Assembly: GCF_006476605.1 (NCBI RefSeq)
Contig: NZ_ML636803.1
Coordinates: 1-64,000, forward strand
Source: Brucella gallinifaecis
Lineage (GTDB): Bacteria; Pseudomonadota; Alphaproteobacteria; Rhizobiales; Rhizobiaceae
Direction: 5' to 3'
DNA length: 64,000 bases
Shown here: positions 61,255-64,000 of the stretch, one piece after another
How positions within the stretch are numbered: position 1 is the first letter of the stretch
How the letters are laid out: every line of letters begins with the position of its first letter
Position numbers and translations under genes: made by a program
Notes under the pieces: generated by a model
Told to the model about the DNA's origin: nothing
What the model saw: only the letters and a program-made list of their open reading frames with translations
Databases searched by the model: none

Positions 61255-61643
61255 TTTTATGGCTCCGGTTCGCCGGAGCCTGTCTTCTCCTTCGGGAGAG
61301 GAAAAAGGTTGTGCACCTGTGCTGTTTTAACAGACGAAAGTACAAGAATTCCGGATCGCAAGATCCGGATAACCGGACGAAAGTCCGGTTATCCTGTCCG
61401 AGATTGCAGGCGGATTTCATCTTCGGGTGATAATCCTTAAACATATGGCCTGCATGAGACGTGGAATAACCCTGTTTCGCACGAATGTGCATGCAAGGTT
61501 TGAACCGTAGTTGCCTTTGAGTGATGCCTGATTTTCAGGATAGCTGAAGGGGACAGGATCCTCGAACGTCGGGCTGACTGTGAAGTTCGTCCGGCAAAGG
61601 CAACCCGGCAAGGCCATGTGGTCTTGTCTACTGGAGAGAGACA
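61255..61643 (+). promoter_or_regulatory. rplJ leader region with serial hairpins
   Basis: 389-base spacer without a gene. It holds GGCTCCGG-TTCG-CCGGAGCC (61261-61280) just after rplA, CCGGATC-GCAA-GATCCGG (61351-61368), immediately ATAACCGGAC-GAAA-GTCCGGTTAT (61369-61392), and GGATTTCATC-TTCG-GGTGATAATCC with one bulge (61412-61436). This is the place where L10(L12)4 binds its own mRNA leader in other bacteria. The GNRA and UUCG loops suggest stable folded RNA; which part is the L10 site is not determined. Confidence 0.6.
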
Positions 61644-62162
61644 GTGGATAGAGCGGAAAAACGCGAATTTGTCTCGTGGCTGAACGGAGCTTTTAAAGAA
61701 TCCGGTTCGGTCGTCGTGGCCCACTATACCGGTCTCACTGTTGCGCAGATGAGCGACCTTCGCTCAAAGATGCGTGACGCTGGTGGTACCGTTAAAGTCG
61801 CGAAAAACCGCCTTGCCAAGATCGCTCTTCAGGGCACGGAATCGGAAGGTATCTCTGATCTGTTTACAGGTCAGACGGTTGTTGCTTATGCAAATGACCC
61901 AATTACCGCTCCGAAAGTAGCCGTCGAATTCGCCAAGGCCAACGACAAGCTCGTTATCCTTGGTGGTGCAATGGGCGCAACAACACTGAACGCCGAAGGC
62001 GTGAAGTCGCTTGCTTCGCTCCCATCGCTCGACGAACTGCGCGCAAAGCTGGTTGGAATGATCCAGACCCCGGCACAGCGTCTCGCAGTACTTACCAGCG
62101 CACCAGCGGGCCAGATCGCTCGCGTTATTGGCGCGCACGCCCGGAAGAACGAGGCGGCGTAA
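61644..62162 (+). CDS. rplJ: 50S ribosomal protein L10
   Basis: 172-residue stalk base protein that anchors L7/L12 dimers. [20 protein letters not shown] at the N-terminus, the rRNA-binding [20 protein letters not shown], and the C-terminal helix [20 protein letters not shown] are conserved. The GTG start at 61644 is preceded by GGAGAGAG. rplL follows after 51 bases. Confidence 0.97.
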   Translation: MDRAEKREFVSWLNGAFKESGSVVVAHYTGLTVAQMSDLRSKMRDAGGTVKVAKNRLAKIALQGTESEGISDLFTGQTVVAYANDPITAPKVAVEFAKANDKLVILGGAMGATTLNAEGVKSLASLPSLDELRAKLVGMIQTPAQRLAVLTSAPAGQIARVIGAHARKNEAA

Positions 62163-62213
62163 GGCCGTTTTTCGCTGTCAATTGTTCAAACCTTAACTCA
62201 AGGAAATACCAAA

Positions 62214-62585
62214 ATGGCTGATCTCGCAAAGATCGTTGAAGACCTGTCGGCTCTGACCGTTCTCGAAGCTGCTGAGCTTTCGAAGCTTCTGGAAGAAAAG
62301 TGGGGCGTTTCTGCAGCTGCTCCTGTAGCTGTTGCTGCTGCTGGTGGCGCTCCTGCCGCTGCTGCTGAAGAAAAGACTGAATTCGACGTTATCCTCGTCG
62401 AAGGTGGCGCAAACAAGATCAACGTGATCAAGGAAGTTCGCGGCATTACCGGTCTTGGCCTTAAGGAAGCCAAGGACCTCGTTGAAGGTGCACCTAAGGC
62501 TGTTAAGGAAGGCGCTCCTAAGGACGAAGCTGAAAAGCTCAAGGCACAGCTCGAAGCAGCTGGCGCTAAGGTCGAACTTAAGTAA
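62214..62585 (+). CDS. rplL: 50S ribosomal protein L7/L12
   Basis: 123-residue acidic stalk protein. The N-terminal dimerisation domain ([20 protein letters not shown]) is followed by an Ala/Pro hinge ([20 protein letters not shown]) and the C-terminal factor-binding domain ([20 protein letters not shown]). SD AAGGAA is 10 bases upstream. Confidence 0.98.
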   Translation: MADLAKIVEDLSALTVLEAAELSKLLEEKWGVSAAAPVAVAAAGGAPAAAAEEKTEFDVILVEGGANKINVIKEVRGITGLGLKEAKDLVEGAPKAVKEGAPKDEAEKLKAQLEAAGAKVELK

Positions 62586-62590
62586 GTTCA

Positions 62591-62624
62591 TTAAACTGGC
62601 GGATGGAAACATCCGCCAGTTTAA
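62591..62624 (+). terminator. Strong hairpin after rplL (attenuator-like)
   Basis: Perfect 15-bp stem TTAAACTGGCGGATG, loop GAAA, CATCCGCCAGTTTAA, six bases after the rplL stop. There is no U run after it. In E. coli the rplL-rpoB gap carries an attenuator and an RNase III site; this hairpin is at the same place. Confidence 0.6.
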
Positions 62625-62750
62625 CGCTTATTTAACTCTGGGCTTGCATCTGGAGTAAATGCATGAAAAGAAACGAAAAGCGCGAATACAGGTTCTCTTT
62701 ATGCAAATCATAGTCAGGGCGATTTTAGTTAGAACGTTCTGATCTTTTTA

Positions 62751-62805
62751 AACCCTTTTCCTGAAAGCCTTGAAGGGGCTTTCAGGAAACGGGTTTTAGC
62801 CCGTT
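62751..62805 (+). promoter_or_regulatory. Mutually exclusive hairpins upstream of rpoB
   Basis: Hairpin one: AACCC plus TTTCCTGAAAGCC (62751-62769) pairs with GGCTTTCAGGAAA plus GGGTT (62777-62795), 18 pairs with one mismatch, loop TTGAAGG. Hairpin two: AACGGG (62788-62793) pairs with CCCGTT (62800-62805), loop TTTTAG. They share 62788-62795, so only one can form. They lie 80-135 bases before the rpoB ATG. Confidence 0.55.
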
Positions 62806-62885
62806 AGAAGGACCGCCGAAAGGCGGCGCACGATAAAGGCCGCAAGGCGTGAGCAAGCCGTAAGGCTATAGAACGAGGAGCGACG

Positions 62886-64000
62886 ATGGCTCAGACCCAT
62901 TCTTTCAATGGTCGCAAGCGCGTACGCAAATTTTTCGGTAAGATTCCCGAGGTCGCGGAAATGCCTAACCTCATTGAGGTTCAAAAGGCATCTTATGACC
63001 AGTTCCTCATGGTTGAGGAACCCGTTGGCGGGCGTTCTGACGAGGGTTTGCAGGCCGTTTTCAAGTCTGTTTTCCCTATTCAGGATTTCTCCGGCTCTTC
63101 AATGCTTGAATTCGTTCGCTACGAATTTGATGCACCAAAATTCGATGTTGACGAGTGCCGTCAGCGCGATTTGACGTATTCTGCACCTCTCAAGGTAACC
63201 TTGCGTCTGATTGTGTTCGATATTGATGAAGATACCGGCGCGAAGTCCATCAAGGACATCAAGGAGCAGGATGTCTACATGGGCGATATGCCGCTCATGA
63301 CAGATAATGGCACCTTCATCGTCAATGGTACCGAGCGTGTTATTGTATCGCAGATGCATCGCAGCCCGGGCGTGTTCTTTGATCACGATAAAGGCAAGAC
63401 ACATTCATCGGGCAAGCTTTTGTTTGCTGCACGCGTTATCCCTTATCGCGGTTCATGGCTTGACATCGAATTTGATGCCAAGGATGTGGTCTATGCGCGT
63501 ATTGATCGTCGCCGCAAGCTTCCCGCTACGACGCTTCTTATGGCGCTTGGTATGGACGGCGAAGAAATTCTCTCGACGTTCTATAACACTGTCACCTATT
63601 CGCGTGATGGTGATAACTGGCGCATCCCTTATTCGGTTGAACGCTTCAAGGGCATGAAGATCATTTCTGATCTTGTTGATGCCGACACAGGTGAAGTTGT
63701 TCTTGAAGCCGGCAAGAAGCTGACCGCTCGCTCCGCGAAGCAGCTTGCTGAAAAGGGCCTGAAGTTCATCAAGGCAACCGAAGACGATCTTTTTGGTTCG
63801 TATCTTGCTGAAGATATTGTCAATTACGAAACGGGTGAGATTTATCTCGAAGCCGGTGATGAAATTGACGAGAAGGTTCTCAAGACACTGCTTGATACAG
63901 GTGTAGACGAGATTAATGTTCTCGATATTGATCATGTCAATATCGGTGCATATATCCGCAACACGCTGGCAGTTGACAAGAATGAAAGCCGTCAGGAAGC
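62886..64000 (+). CDS. rpoB: DNA-directed RNA polymerase subunit beta (partial, 3' end outside window)
   Basis: N-terminal 371 residues of RNA polymerase beta; the gene runs past the window end. The start [19 protein letters not shown] is the alphaproteobacterial form, with GAGGAG 6 bases upstream of the [13 protein letters not shown] near residue 40, [20 protein letters not shown] near 135 and [19 protein letters not shown] near 155 are conserved in the protrusion and lobe. The rifampicin region lies beyond the window. Confidence 0.98.
   Translation, partial: MAQTHSFNGRKRVRKFFGKIPEVAEMPNLIEVQKASYDQFLMVEEPVGGRSDEGLQAVFKSVFPIQDFSGSSMLEFVRYEFDAPKFDVDECRQRDLTYSAPLKVTLRLIVFDIDEDTGAKSIKDIKEQDVYMGDMPLMTDNGTFIVNGTERVIVSQMHRSPGVFFDHDKGKTHSSGKLLFAARVIPYRGSWLDIEFDAKDVVYARIDRRRKLPATTLLMALGMDGEEILSTFYNTVTYSRDGDNWRIPYSVERFKGMKIISDLVDADTGEVVLEAGKKLTARSAKQLAEKGLKFIKATEDDLFGSYLAEDIVNYETGEIYLEAGDEIDEKVLKTLLDTGVDEINVLDIDHVNIGAYIRNTLAVDKNESRQE

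Noticed and set aside
1-64000. CRISPR array, phage or complete insertion sequence
   Set aside because: No regularly spaced repeats, integrase, structural phage gene or transposase frame was seen.

Overview
The window is chromosomal DNA of a member of the Rhizobiales, most likely the Brucella/Ochrobactrum/Pseudochrobactrum group. The evidence is an aerobic-type cobalamin cluster with a CobR corrin reductase, an Omp25/Omp31-like outer membrane protein, Rhizobiales palindromic repeats, and the tRNA-Tyr, tRNA-Gly, tuf, tRNA-Trp, secE, nusG, rplKAJL, rpoB order. By eye the base composition looks closer to half GC than the higher value usual for Brucella; I did not count it.

Positions 1-28,160 hold a cobalamin (B12) cluster: cbtA (cobalt uptake, 5' end damaged or miscalled), cobU/cobP, cobW, cobN, cobO, cobE, cobM, cobK, cbiD, cobA, cobB, cobC, cobD, cobR, cobJ (fused to CbiG-like domains), cobI, cobH, cobG and cobL. 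Together they cover most corrin-ring steps from uroporphyrinogen III, plus cobalt insertion, reduction, adenosylation and nucleotide-loop activation. cobS/cobT of the chelatase, cobQ, and the lower-ligand genes are not in the window. No cobF is seen; a cbiD stands in its place. Other genes lie among them: an EamA permease, a TSUP permease, a TerB-like protein, an MFS pump with its TetR regulator, a lone type I substrate-binding protein, a secreted hydrolase, a lipoprotein, and a siderophore-interacting ferric reductase at the far end.

Positions 28,190-34,530 hold one leftward operon: an M19 dipeptidase, then a five-gene dipeptide/oligopeptide ABC importer, behind a good sigma-70-type promoter. 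Positions 34,800-40,700 hold an outer membrane protein, the sfsA-map-radC operon, two tandem tRNA-Glu genes each with its own promoter, and two lipoproteins. Positions 40,800-56,960 are housekeeping genes: an aminotransferase beside homoserine dehydrogenase, glpX, recJ, a Tim44-like protein, gloA, a double cold-shock-domain protein, cysE with a DUF3126 gene, a gamma carbonic anhydrase, a BTLCP protease-like protein, a PAS protein, a rhomboid protease, a CBS protein and rlmB. Between the PAS and rhomboid genes I see an unannotated small-RNA-like unit (about 54,265-54,386) and a 270-bp MITE-like element with 24-bp terminal inverted repeats (54,401-54,670).

Positions 57,250-64,000 are the translation/transcription block. 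Its spacers hold several strong hairpins, including a mutually exclusive pair between rplL and rpoB. rpoB runs off the end of the window. No CRISPR array, rRNA, phage, complete insertion sequence or cobalamin riboswitch was found.
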